Source: JAUVXJ01 sp034411995 (GTDB taxonomy: Bacteria; Chloroflexota; Anaerolineae; UBA7937; B3-Chlor). Taken from it: a DNA stretch of 64,000 nucleotides. Location of the stretch: the NCBI GenBank assembly GCA_034411995.1, contig DAOUME010000026.1, positions 930,001 through 994,000 of the forward strand. The letters run 5' to 3'. Below are positions 51,101 to 59,208 of this stretch, piece after piece; the stretch's first letter is position 1, and each line of letters opens with the position of its first letter. The translations under genes were made by a program, and so were the position numbers. The notes under the pieces were generated by a model. It was not told where the DNA came from. It worked only from the letters and a program-made list of their open reading frames with translations, and searched no databases.

Positions 51101-51176
51101 CTCACCTACCCCGCACTTCCTTCTTTACACCGGCTGGCCAGTTCTCCGACCTTAGCCGGGAATCACGTCTGTTCCC

Positions 51177-51647
51177 CTAGTCTAGTGAGCCCAACCTAGC
51201 CGCGCGCTCACACTCAGGGATCCGCGCGAAGCACTTGCGCAGAAGCTCCAGGCTCTCCACCAGTTGATCAACATCGTCCGGCGACAGGCCCGCTAACAAC
51301 TCGCTGACCCGGGTCGCCACAGAATCGGTCAGTTCTTCTAGCACAGCACGCCCGGCAGGCGTGATCTCGATCATCACCACCCGACGATCGTCGGCTGCTC
51401 GCACCCGGGTGACCCATCCTCGCTCAGCCAACGTGTTGATGGAACTCGACATAGTGGGCAGGCTAACTGCATGCCTTTCCGCCAGCTCGGTAAGATTGTA
51501 GGGATGCTTGGAGAGCGCCACGAGCAGCCCACAGTGCGCGGGCGCTGGCAGATAGCCTGTGCTACGGATCTCCAACGCCAGCGTGCGCATGACCAGCGGG
51601 ATTATCTCTGTGATGCGCCGGGCAGCGGTCTCCCTGCTCGTACCCAT
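51177..51647 (-). CDS. MarR-family transcriptional regulator
   Basis: The 156-residue protein has the winged helix-turn-helix of MarR: NLTELAERHAVSLPTMSSSI as the recognition part and a wing with RVRAADDRRVVMIEITPAGR. Dimerisation helices lie at both ends. AGGAGG precedes the ATG. A consensus promoter and an overlapping palindrome lie upstream (51664-51709), so it probably represses its own operon, which continues with the exporter genes. Confidence 0.93.
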   Translation of the reverse strand: MGTSRETAARRITEIIPLVMRTLALEIRSTGYLPAPAHCGLLVALSKHPYNLTELAERHAVSLPTMSSSINTLAERGWVTRVRAADDRRVVMIEITPAGRAVLEELTDSVATRVSELLAGLSPDDVDQLVESLELLRKCFARIPECERAARLGSLD

Positions 51648-51680
51648 GGCGGTTAGCCCTCCTAATAGTTTGATATGCTA

Positions 51681-51709
51681 ATTATAGCCTCCTGCAGCCT
51701 CTTTGTCAA
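51681..51709 (-). promoter_or_regulatory. Consensus promoter of the MarR-exporter operon with overlapping operator
   Basis: On the minus strand TTGACA (51704-51709) and TATAAT (51681-51686) are perfect consensus with 17 bases between. The palindrome-like TTAGCATATCAAACTA (51667-51682) overlaps the -10 box and start site, as MarR operators do. Confidence 0.85.
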
Positions 51710-51798
51710 GGACCGGCTGGGCGCCAGCCCGTGCGCTCAATCATGCGGTGCTGGACAGAGGCGAGACCAAGAGCTGGGGGAGTACGGTTGGCCAGGGC

Positions 51799-52983
51799 CT
51801 AGTCCGGATCGACGTCTATGGGAGTGGCTCCATTGGAGGGAAGTTCCACCGTGAAGGTCGTTCCCTTGCCCAGCTCGCTCTCCACTTCGATTCGTCCGCC
51901 GCGCGCGCGAACCAGCTGTTGGGCGATAGCCAGGCCGAGGCCACTCCCCGCCCCGGAGGCATGTGAGCGAGATTTGTCGCCCCTCCAAAAGCGGTCAAAC
52001 ACAGCGGGTAAGTCCTCAGGTGGAATGCCCTCCCCTGTGTCGCGCACGAGGATGCGCACGCCCCCATCCACGGCCTCTCCGGCGATGGTAATCACGCCGC
52101 CGGCAGGAGTGTGGCGAAGGGCGTTGGCCACCAGATTGCTCAGAACCTGTGTCAGCCTGCCCACGTCGCCGCTGATGGTCAGAGCGTCGCTATCGCCGTC
52201 GATGGCCACACCCAACTCGATGCCAGCAGCGTTGGCTTGACCGCTGAAGCTCGTCTGCACGTCGATGAGCAGTTCCGCCACGTCCACCGGCTCGCGCACC
52301 AGCGGCAACTGTCCGGATTCTGCCAGTGACAGGGTGCGTAGATCGTCCACCAGGCGCGCCAGTAGCTGTGTCTCCTCCAACGTGCCGGAGATGTGCTCGT
52401 CAGTAGGCTCGTACACGTCGTCGAGGACTCCCTCCAGGTTGCCCTGGATGATCTGCAGCGGCGTGCGAAGCTCGTGAGCGACGTCGGCGGTCAGACTACG
52501 TCGTTGACGATCTGCCCGCTCGATTTCTTCCAGCATATGATTGAAGACACGCGCCAGCCGGTAGAAGTCCCCAGGGCCCTTCGCGGACACTCGCACACTC
52601 AGATCACCGTCCGCCACCGCCTCTGCAGCGGTCACGATGTCCGCCAGCGGTCTGGCGATACCAGAGAACGCCCATACCGCCACCGCCACCGCCAGCAACG
52701 GTAGAGCGACAGACAGGCTGCAACCGCTGATCCAGACCATGACCGCTGTTTGCAGGTCCCCGGCGAACAGCCGCGTGAAGACGAAAGCGAGAGCGGCGAT
52801 CCCGCCCACGATGAGCAGAGCCACCAGCCCGAAGACCCCCGCAAAGCGGAAGAAGAGGCACCCGCGCTTGCGGTGCGACAGGCCGTGCCCACCCTCAAAC
52901 CCGGGATGGTCATCGTGCTCCCAGTCCAGCCAAGGGGGACGCTGGTGGGGCCGGTGATGCGCCCAGTGTCGCTTGTTCCTCAA
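51799..52983 (-). CDS. Sensor histidine kinase with His-rich N-terminus
   Basis: The TTG start at 52983 has GAGG seven bases upstream. The 394-residue protein opens with a His-rich stretch (about ten His in residues 6-37). Two membrane segments (about 45-70 and 80-107), HAMP, HisKA with the phospho-His in DVAHELRTP, and HATPase with N (LVANALRHTPAGG), G1 (DTGEGIPPEDL), F and G2 (SGLGLAIAQ) boxes follow. The short loop between the membrane segments suggests it senses something near or in the membrane. The His-rich tail could bind metal. The response regulator gene ends two bases upstream of its start. Confidence 0.92.
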   Translation of the reverse strand: MRNKRHWAHHRPHQRPPWLDWEHDDHPGFEGGHGLSHRKRGCLFFRFAGVFGLVALLIVGGIAALAFVFTRLFAGDLQTAVMVWISGCSLSVALPLLAVAVAVWAFSGIARPLADIVTAAEAVADGDLSVRVSAKGPGDFYRLARVFNHMLEEIERADRQRRSLTADVAHELRTPLQIIQGNLEGVLDDVYEPTDEHISGTLEETQLLARLVDDLRTLSLAESGQLPLVREPVDVAELLIDVQTSFSGQANAAGIELGVAIDGDSDALTISGDVGRLTQVLSNLVANALRHTPAGGVITIAGEAVDGGVRILVRDTGEGIPPEDLPAVFDRFWRGDKSRSHASGAGSGLGLAIAQQLVRARGGRIEVESELGKGTTFTVELPSNGATPIDVDPD

Positions 52984-52985
52984 CG

Positions 52986-53672
52986 CTAAACCTCATCGGT
53001 GAATTTGTAGCCCACGCCGTAGACCGTGAGGACGTAGCGTGGCTCGGAAAGGTCGGCCTCCAGCTTGCGACGGAGGTTCTTCATGTGGGCATCGACGCTG
53101 CGGTCAAACCCATCGTAGGCCACCCCGTGGAGTCGATTCACCAACTGCTCTCGAGTGAACGCCTGACCGGGGTGCTGGGCCAGCGTCACCAGGAGATCGA
53201 ACTCGGTGCGGGTGAGGTGAACGGACTCTCCTCCTCGTAGAACACGGTGACCTTGTAGATCGATCGTCAGGTCCCCCGCCCGGATCAGCCCAGGCTGGTA
53301 GACTCCACCCTGCACCCGGCGCAGCACGGCTCGAACGCGGGCCACCAGTTCTCGAGGAGAGAACGGCTTGGTGACGTAATCGTCGGCTCCGAGTTCCAGC
53401 CCGATGAGCCGATCAGTCTCTTCGACACGCGCGGTGAGCATGATGATCGGCACGTCCGATTCCCGGCGGAGAGCGCGACACACATCCAGCCCGTCCATCT
53501 CTGGCAGATTCAGGTCCAGTACCACCAGGTCGGGCCGCTCACCACGGGCACGCACCAGAGCCGTCTTCCCATCGCGCGCATCGACCACTCGAAAACCGCC
53601 TCTCTCCAGGTAGTCGCGCGCCTGCTTGACGATCTTGGGCTCGTCGTCAACCACCAGCACGGTCTCATTCAT
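52986..53672 (-). CDS. OmpR-family response regulator
   Basis: The 228-residue protein has a receiver domain with acidic pocket DDE, phospho-acceptor Asp in VVLDLNLPE, Thr in IIMLTAR and Lys in YVTKPF, and a C-terminal winged helix (EFDLLVTLAQHPGQAFTREQ, RSVDAHMKNLRRKLE). It precedes its kinase by two bases. With it, it forms a BaeSR/CpxRA-like system. Confidence 0.95.
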   Translation of the reverse strand: MNETVLVVDDEPKIVKQARDYLERGGFRVVDARDGKTALVRARGERPDLVVLDLNLPEMDGLDVCRALRRESDVPIIMLTARVEETDRLIGLELGADDYVTKPFSPRELVARVRAVLRRVQGGVYQPGLIRAGDLTIDLQGHRVLRGGESVHLTRTEFDLLVTLAQHPGQAFTREQLVNRLHGVAYDGFDRSVDAHMKNLRRKLEADLSEPRYVLTVYGVGYKFTDEV

Positions 53673-53871
53673 GCTTCGGACCTACCGCACCTGTTTGTAT
53701 CACGGACGCCCTGTGCGTGCAAACATCGTCACTCGAGTTAGCGCCACTCACTGCTACAGATGACGCGACCCGGCAGGGGCACCCACTCCTCGTCACTTGC
53801 CGGCCGAACGAGCAGCACTGTGTCTTCCTCCTCGCCTCGTGGCGCACTGGCCGGGGCCAGGCTCCTCTGCT

Positions 53872-54519
53872 TCAGGAGGTCGCCATTCGTGTTCCTGCCG
53901 GCTTCCTGGCCTGAACGACGAACTGGAGTCCGCCCTCCTCACCTCCGACCTCAACGAAGCCAGCCTCTCTCAGCGATTCTGCTACCTCGCGGAAGCTGAA
54001 CCTGAACATGTCCAGGTGATGAAAGCGACCAAACACGGAGCGCTTCCACGCTGACAGCCAGGTCCTGTTGTACTCCTTGAGTATCACCTGTCCCCCAGGC
54101 TCCAGAACCCTGAAGACCTTGGAGAGGCCCTTCTGTGCATCGTCCCACTCGTGGAACGACGACTGTGAGACCGCTACGTTTCCCGAGCCTGACCTCAGCG
54201 GTAGCTGCTCGGCCCCTCCCAGCCGGGTCTCATAGTTCAGCACTCCTGCCTGGTCAGCGTTTCTTCTAGCTACCTCCAGCATCTCAGCCGACGGGTCCAC
54301 CCCCATCACTATCGCCTGGGGCAGCAACTTGCAGAGCTCGACGGAAAGCAGACCCGGTCCAGTGCCCAGGTCCACGATGGTCGATCCCGCTTCGACCGGG
54401 GGCAGAGACTTGACGATCTGCCTGGCGAAGGGAGCATAGAACAGCGTCGAGCCAAATCTCATCCATCTCGCATAGCCCTCGGTGTGCTCCTCGTCCCACA
54501 CTGCGTTACGTTCGCCCAT
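53872..54519 (-). CDS. SAM-dependent methyltransferase, class I
   Basis: The ATG at 54519 follows GGAGGGA. The 215-residue protein has motif I VDLGTGPGLLSVEL, the acidic motif II VDPSAEMLE, and post motifs AVSQSSFHEWDD and LEPGGQVILKEY. These fit the ubiquinone/menaquinone- or UbiE-like methyltransferase 11 group. It stands alone between the two-component system and small membrane protein genes. The substrate is unknown. Confidence 0.88.
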   Translation of the reverse strand: MGERNAVWDEEHTEGYARWMRFGSTLFYAPFARQIVKSLPPVEAGSTIVDLGTGPGLLSVELCKLLPQAIVMGVDPSAEMLEVARRNADQAGVLNYETRLGGAEQLPLRSGSGNVAVSQSSFHEWDDAQKGLSKVFRVLEPGGQVILKEYNRTWLSAWKRSVFGRFHHLDMFRFSFREVAESLREAGFVEVGGEEGGLQFVVQARKPAGTRMATS

Positions 54520-54622
54520 TGTTCCCTCCATCTATTCACGGCCGATGGCCATCCCTGGGCAGCGGCACGGGGGACGCGGGCGACGAGCTGTCGCCGTGCG
54601 TCCCCTGCCCTTGCCGCAACCA

Positions 54623-55090
54623 CTATCTCGGTCCCTCAGACTCGGCCGTGGCAGAGGACGGCTCGGCCTCCCGGGTCTCACGGGCCTCGTCCGAGGGCTG
54701 CTCCCAGCCCCACCACGGGGCCGGCCCGTGGCGGTGGAAGCTGCGCCAGTAACTCCCACACTGCTCACCATGGGGTCCCACAGGTGCCTTCCACGGGGCG
54801 TGGGCCATGGCCCAGGGACCGGCGATGCCCCTGAAGGCCCACAGGCAGAGCAGCTTGCCGGTGAAGGTGATGAGCGCCAGGAAGGCCAGCCCGGCCATTA
54901 GGAACAGACCTAGATAGCTGAGGCCAACCGGAGCATAGAGCACCACGCTCGTCTCACCGGCAGCCACTCCCGTGCCCACGGCGTAGCCCTCGGTCCACCC
55001 CACGCGATGGACGGCCCAAGCGCCGCCGACGAGCAGGCCGAGAATCACCAGCATCACGAGTGGCAGCAACAGAAACCGTGTTCTAGACAT
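54623..55090 (-). CDS. Small membrane protein with two membrane segments
   Basis: AAAGGAGG, a nearly perfect ribosome site, precedes the ATG at 55090. The 155-residue protein has membrane segments at residues 6-28 and 53-77, with a Gly/Val-rich outer loop between. A Trp/His/Pro-rich tail (SYWRSFHRHGPAPWWGW) and an acidic end follow. I do not recognise it. It may pair with the smaller membrane protein gene 22 bases upstream. Confidence 0.6.
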   Translation of the reverse strand: MSRTRFLLLPLVMLVILGLLVGGAWAVHRVGWTEGYAVGTGVAAGETSVVLYAPVGLSYLGLFLMAGLAFLALITFTGKLLCLWAFRGIAGPWAMAHAPWKAPVGPHGEQCGSYWRSFHRHGPAPWWGWEQPSDEARETREAEPSSATAESEGPR

Positions 55091-55112
55091 GATTCACCTC
55101 CTTTAATCATCC

Positions 55113-55295
55113 TTACGGGAGAGGCGCCGGTGGAACCCACAGGAGCGCCCAGAGGGCCGTCACCAGCCCGAAGGCCACTATAGCCACAGCCGCTCTCGCC
55201 AACGTCTGCCGGCGAGGAGTCGGCCGTGTGATAGAAACTTCTCTTGTGGCACCCCCGCTCATTCTTCTCAGCTCCTCTTCCAGAATCGCAGTCAC
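55113..55295 (-). CDS. Very small single-span membrane protein
   Basis: A GTG at 55295 after AGAGGA is the likely start, giving 60 residues; a TTG at 55331 gives 72. After a charged N-terminal helix (AILEEELRRMSGG) one membrane segment (ARAAVAIVAFGLVTALWALL) and a Pro-rich end follow. It is 22 bases upstream of the small membrane protein gene, forming a probable pair. Confidence 0.45.
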   Translation of the reverse strand: MTAILEEELRRMSGGATREVSITRPTPRRQTLARAAVAIVAFGLVTALWALLWVPPAPLP

Positions 55296-55676
55296 AACTG
55301 TGTCCTCTCGCTTTCTTCGTTCCGCTCCCAAGATGACACAGAGCTGTGAAGGTAGTGTGAAGACCTGTGGCAGGTGTGGTGAAGGTTTCGCTCAGGAGGC
55401 GAGGAGTGCGAGAAGGCGACCGCGCTTCACTGCCTAGCCCGGGGAACAATCCCCCCGGTGTGATGGCGAGGACATAGCAGAGACGCCTGGATCGGCTCCA
55501 GGCGTCTGCGGAAGGGACGATGGGACGCGCCATCCAAAGCACGGGCATGGCGGCCCGCGTCTGCCCTTTCCTGGTCACAACATGGGGCGACGGTCTGGGG
55601 ACATGGGCACCGTCAGAATCAACTCAGGGACGGCTGGTGCGGACCGCGTACGGGTGACGCGAGAGCATGAGGATCC
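55296..55676. other. Intergenic stretch with hairpins
   Basis: No supported gene is seen in this 381-base gap. It has a perfect 11-base stem-loop at 55481-55507 (arms agacgcctgga and tccaggcgtct, five-base loop) and a G/C-rich hairpin near 55438-55457. Either may terminate transcription from the HEAT-like gene on the minus strand. Confidence 0.45.
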
Positions 55677-56426
55677 CTACCGCATGCCAAGCCTGATTTG
55701 CCAGTTCCTCACCCACTCCGCATCCATCCACTCCAGCCGCTTCTTCCGGAGGTTCTCCTTCATGATCCACAGCACGTCGCCGTCGTCGCTGGAGAACCAC
55801 TTCTCCATCACTTGCTTGCCCTCCTCGGGGAGAGCAGCGACCGCGACGCTCCAGCAGTATCCCAGGCCCTTCTTGAAGGCCTGGAACCCGTCGCTTCGGC
55901 GCTCCTGCGAACCGACGACCGAGGCCGTCATCTCATCCAGCAGGCGCAGCACCTCCCTAACGTGCCCCGCATCGCCCAGCAACGCGGGCTCACAGAGGGC
56001 GGCCGCCGCCGCGCGCTTCTCCAGCAGGCTGCCCTGGCTCCAGCCGGCCATCTCTGCCAACAGCAGGTCCATGTTGGTCAGCCCCAGCCGTTGCAGAGCC
56101 ATAGCCACCGCTTCCCTGCTCCGCCAGCGCCCATCCGACGCACATTGTCGCAGCGTGGCCAGCAGGTCCATCCTGCCCTCAGCCAGGAGCCTGCCCAGGC
56201 CCAGGATGCCGCAGAAGGCCAGGAACTCCTCTGGGGAGTTGGCCGGAGCCCTCTGCTCATCGTAGGCCAGGTATCGGCGAAACAGCTCCTCGTCACCTTC
56301 CTCGGCCACAGCCCGCGCCAGCTCGATGTTGCCCCGTGGCCCAGGCAAACCGGACTCCGCCAACAGGAACCCATCCCACTCCTTGAGCTCCCGCAGCGCC
56401 TGCCTGTACTCCTCCACTTTGGACAT
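55677..56426 (-). CDS. HEAT-like helical repeat protein
   Basis: The 249-residue protein consists of repeating helix pairs (for example SREAVAMALQRLGLTNMDLL and RAAAAALCEPALLGDAGHV), with an ending KKRLEWMDAEWVRNWQIRL. The overall pattern resembles HEAT or DNA-alkylation-repair-type solenoids. No catalytic motif is visible. It stands alone on the minus strand next to divergent DUF3795 and WYL genes. Confidence 0.65.
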   Translation of the reverse strand: MSKVEEYRQALRELKEWDGFLLAESGLPGPRGNIELARAVAEEGDEELFRRYLAYDEQRAPANSPEEFLAFCGILGLGRLLAEGRMDLLATLRQCASDGRWRSREAVAMALQRLGLTNMDLLLAEMAGWSQGSLLEKRAAAAALCEPALLGDAGHVREVLRLLDEMTASVVGSQERRSDGFQAFKKGLGYCWSVAVAALPEEGKQVMEKWFSSDDGDVLWIMKENLRKKRLEWMDAEWVRNWQIRLGMR

Positions 56427-56480
56427 GGTACCCCTCCCTCGCGTCTCCCTCCAGTGTACCCCTGGTCACTTCACGATGCG

Positions 56481-56511
56481 AGTAGGGGCGACCCGGCGGC
56501 TCGCCCCTACT
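56481..56511. repeat. Perfect palindromic repeat
   Basis: AGTAGGGGCGA at 56481-56491 and TCGCCCCTACT at 56501-56511 are exact complements with a nine-base loop. Similar GTAGGGGCG...CGCCCCTAC elements are dispersed in many bacterial genomes. Confidence 0.7.
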
Positions 56512-56570
56512 TGTCGCTATACAGAACCATGGACCGACCGAAGGACCCAGAGCAAACCGCCCCCAGGATT

Positions 56571-56587
56571 ATGACGGATATTGTCAT
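56571..56587. promoter_or_regulatory. Candidate operator upstream of DUF3795 gene
   Basis: ATGACGGATATTGTCAT is a perfect 5-base inverted repeat around a 7-base centre. It resembles the site at 57227-57243 upstream of the WYL regulator (ATGACAGATACTGACAT; 13 of 17 identical, counting position by position). Confidence 0.55.
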
Positions 56588-56679
56588 CAACCGGGTGTAG
56601 ACTGGAGCTGTGGGCCAGACCTCTGGTGTTGTGCAGACCAGCCCGTCGTCGACGCCCACAGGGCGAGAGGAGGTTCCGA

Positions 56680-57150
56680 ATGATGCACGAGACCGACGGA
56701 CAAGAGCTGGCCGCCTATTGCGGCCTGTATTGCGGAGCGTGCGCCATCAAGAACGGGCGGCTACGCGACACCGCCAGCAAGCTCCACAGACTGCTGGAGG
56801 CGTACAAGTATGCCACCTGGGCGCCCCAGGTAGCTGGCTTCTTTCCGGCCGCCGTCCACTACCCCGAGTTCGAGGGGGTGTTGGAGTGGCTCATGACCCA
56901 GGGCTGCCCGGCCTGCCGAGAAGGAGGCGGCCTCCCGCAGTGCGCCATCCGCATCTGCGCCCGGGAACAGGACCTGGCAGGGTGCTGGGAGTGCGAGGCC
57001 ACGTCCTGTCAGAAGCTCCGAGACCTGGGCCAGGCCTGGCCAGCTTCTCTGGAGAACAGGGAACGTATCCAGACGAGGGGGTTAGGCGCCTGGCTGCAAG
57101 AGCAAGCGGCCAGGGTCGCTGGGGGCTACCCCTACTTCAATGGATCGTAG
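56680..57150 (+). CDS. DUF3795-like Cys-rich protein
   Basis: The start at 56680 follows GAGGAGG by six bases. The 156-residue protein has the Cys-rich layout of DUF3795: CGLYCGACAIKNG near the start, GCPACREGGG in the middle and CAIRICAREQDLAGCWECE near the end. It probably binds zinc or Fe-S. The function is unknown. An upstream palindrome shared with the WYL gene suggests common control. Confidence 0.8.
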   Translation: MMHETDGQELAAYCGLYCGACAIKNGRLRDTASKLHRLLEAYKYATWAPQVAGFFPAAVHYPEFEGVLEWLMTQGCPACREGGGLPQCAIRICAREQDLAGCWECEATSCQKLRDLGQAWPASLENRERIQTRGLGAWLQEQAARVAGGYPYFNGS

Positions 57151-57226
57151 CAGCGCGACCCGGGCTAGGGACACCAGGCCGGCACCCCGGTCTCCCTTTT
57201 CTTCTCTTGAGCTATGCGCTAGAATC

Positions 57227-57243
57227 ATGACAGATACTGACAT
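57227..57243. promoter_or_regulatory. Candidate operator upstream of WYL regulator
   Basis: ATGACAGATACTGACAT is a near-palindrome similar to the site before the DUF3795 gene, lying 54 bases before the WYL start. Autoregulation by the WYL protein is inferred. Confidence 0.55.
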
Positions 57244-57296
57244 GTACCTCCCTGGCCATACGCAGGTAGCCCGGCATGTCGAAGAGGAGAGACGCG

Positions 57297-58274
57297 GTGC
57301 CCAGCACTGCCACCCGGCTGATCACGCTCATCTTGCTGCTGCAACGCCGCCCCAACCAGAAGGCGGCCGAGTTGGCCCGTGAGCTGGGCGTGTCGGTGCG
57401 CACGGTCCACCGCTACATGGGCATGCTGGAGGAGATCGGCATCCCCATCTATTCAGAGCGGGGTCCCCACGGCGGCTTCTCCCTCGTCCGAGGGTACAAG
57501 ATGCCTCCCCTGGTCTTCTCCACCGAGGAAGCAGTAGCCGTCTATCTGGGCACGAGTCTGGTCAGGGAGACCTGGGGAGACTTCTACCGCGATGCCGCTC
57601 AGGCGGCCCAGAGCAAACTGGAGAACGTGCTTCCGGACGAGCAGCGTCGCGAGGTCGCCTGGGCCCGCCGCACCCTGCTCGCCAGAGGCACGCACCACGC
57701 CGAGGGGGCCTCTCTGCTGTCTCGACTCCAAGAGCTGAGGCAGGCCACGCGCGAAGGCCGACGGGTATCCATGCTGTACCGCAGCCGGAAACGTAGCGCA
57801 GCCCAACGACGGGAACTCGATCCCTACGTGCTCGTCGATCGGTGGGGATGGTGGTACGTCGTGGGCCACTGTCACCACCGGCAATCGATACGGACCTTCC
57901 GGGTCGACCGCATCCTCCAACTGGAGCTCCTCGACCAGACCTTCGAGGTACCCCACGATTTCGACGCCCAGCAGTATCTCGTGGACGAGGAGGAATCACA
58001 GCGGGTCGTGCAGGTACGTTTGCGCTTCCTCCCCGAATCGTCCCACGTGGCGCTGGACGAGAGCTACTGGTGGGAGACCCTGGAGCCGCAGCCCGACGGC
58101 TCGGTGATCCTCAGCCAGGCCTTCCTGGACCTGGACTCCGCGGCCCGGATGGCGCTCAGCTACAGCACCCTGGCCACCGTCCTCGAGCCAGAAGAGCTTC
58201 GGGAGATGGTCAGGGAACGGGCCCTGGCGGCGATAGAGACCAGCGACCAGGAGAGACCACAGCACGATGGATGA
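57297..58274 (+). CDS. WYL-domain transcriptional regulator
   Basis: The GTG at 57297 follows GAGGAGA and is preferred over the ATG at 57276 whose ribosome site is weak; the protein is 325 residues. The N-terminal HTH (TRLITLILLLQRRPNQKAAE and SVRTVHRYMGMLEEIG) is followed by the WYL domain (RRELDPYVLVDRWGWWYVVG, then RTFRVDRILQLELLD) and the C-terminal WCX-like part. It is a YafY-type repressor or activator responding to an unknown ligand. It overlaps the radical SAM gene by eight bases. Confidence 0.92.
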   Translation: MPSTATRLITLILLLQRRPNQKAAELARELGVSVRTVHRYMGMLEEIGIPIYSERGPHGGFSLVRGYKMPPLVFSTEEAVAVYLGTSLVRETWGDFYRDAAQAAQSKLENVLPDEQRREVAWARRTLLARGTHHAEGASLLSRLQELRQATREGRRVSMLYRSRKRSAAQRRELDPYVLVDRWGWWYVVGHCHHRQSIRTFRVDRILQLELLDQTFEVPHDFDAQQYLVDEEESQRVVQVRLRFLPESSHVALDESYWWETLEPQPDGSVILSQAFLDLDSAARMALSYSTLATVLEPEELREMVRERALAAIETSDQERPQHDG

Positions 58275-59148
58275 CCCCCTCGATCAGCTTGCAGCGACGC
58301 CACGTCAACCGCGCGACCTGGCCGTCAGAGAGATAGAGTGCAAGTCGATCCTCACCAAGAGCGGCATCGAAGGGATCGACTATGCCCTCAACCCCTACGT
58401 CGGCTGCGCCCACGCCTGTCTCTACTGCTACGCCGTGTTCATGAAACGCTTCACGGGCCACCAGGAGGAGTGGGGTACCTTCGTCGACGTCAAGGTCAAC
58501 GCACCCCAGGTCCTCAGCAGGCAGCTCAGGCGCGCCAGACCTGGCCACGTCAGTTTCGGGACGGTCACCGACGCCTACCAGCCGCTAGAGAGGGTCTACG
58601 GGCTCTCGCGCGCCTGCCTGGAGATCCTCGTTGGTCGCGGTCAAGACTTCTCCGTCTCCATCCTCACCAAGTCGGATCTCGTCTTGCGCGACCTGGACCT
58701 GCTCGGCAAGCTCAGGGACGTGGAAGTAGCCTTCACCATCACCAGTCTGGACGACGCCGTGAGCACGCGCTTCGAGCCTGGCTCATCACCCGCCCGGCAG
58801 CGCCTGAGGGCCCTGCGCTCGCTCCATGAGGCCGGCATCGCCACCTGGGCCTTCTGTGGACCCGTGCTGCCCGCCATCACCGACGACGAGAGCTCCCTGG
58901 ACGCGCTGTTCGTGGAGCTCAAGCGGGCAGGCGTAGATCACGTGCTCGTGGACAGCCTCAACCTGCGTGGGGCCGTCTGGGGACGGCTGGCCAGAGTTCT
59001 CGAGAAGTACTATCCTCACCTGGTCCGAACGTACCGCGCCCTTTCCTCCAACCGTCTGCCCTACCATCAAGCGTTGCTGGAGAAGACCAGGCACATCGCG
59101 GACAGGCACGACCTGCCGTGGCGAGGGGTAGAACTGTCCCCTGCCTGA
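58267..59148 (+). CDS. Radical SAM protein, SplB/Rv2578c-like
   Basis: The 293-residue protein has its cluster motif as YVGCAHACLYCYA near residue 43. FGTVTDAYQPLER follows, typical of the SplB-like radical SAM group, which includes spore photoproduct lyase relatives. The group is often found in operons with WYL regulators. It starts eight bases before the WYL stop. Its real substrate is not known. Confidence 0.88.
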   Translation: MDDPLDQLAATPRQPRDLAVREIECKSILTKSGIEGIDYALNPYVGCAHACLYCYAVFMKRFTGHQEEWGTFVDVKVNAPQVLSRQLRRARPGHVSFGTVTDAYQPLERVYGLSRACLEILVGRGQDFSVSILTKSDLVLRDLDLLGKLRDVEVAFTITSLDDAVSTRFEPGSSPARQRLRALRSLHEAGIATWAFCGPVLPAITDDESSLDALFVELKRAGVDHVLVDSLNLRGAVWGRLARVLEKYYPHLVRTYRALSSNRLPYHQALLEKTRHIADRHDLPWRGVELSPA

Positions 59149-59208
59149 GGGGCGCACAACTGAGCCCCTGGCCCCCATCTCCAGTTTCGGACGTATAGGA
59201 GAAGATCG

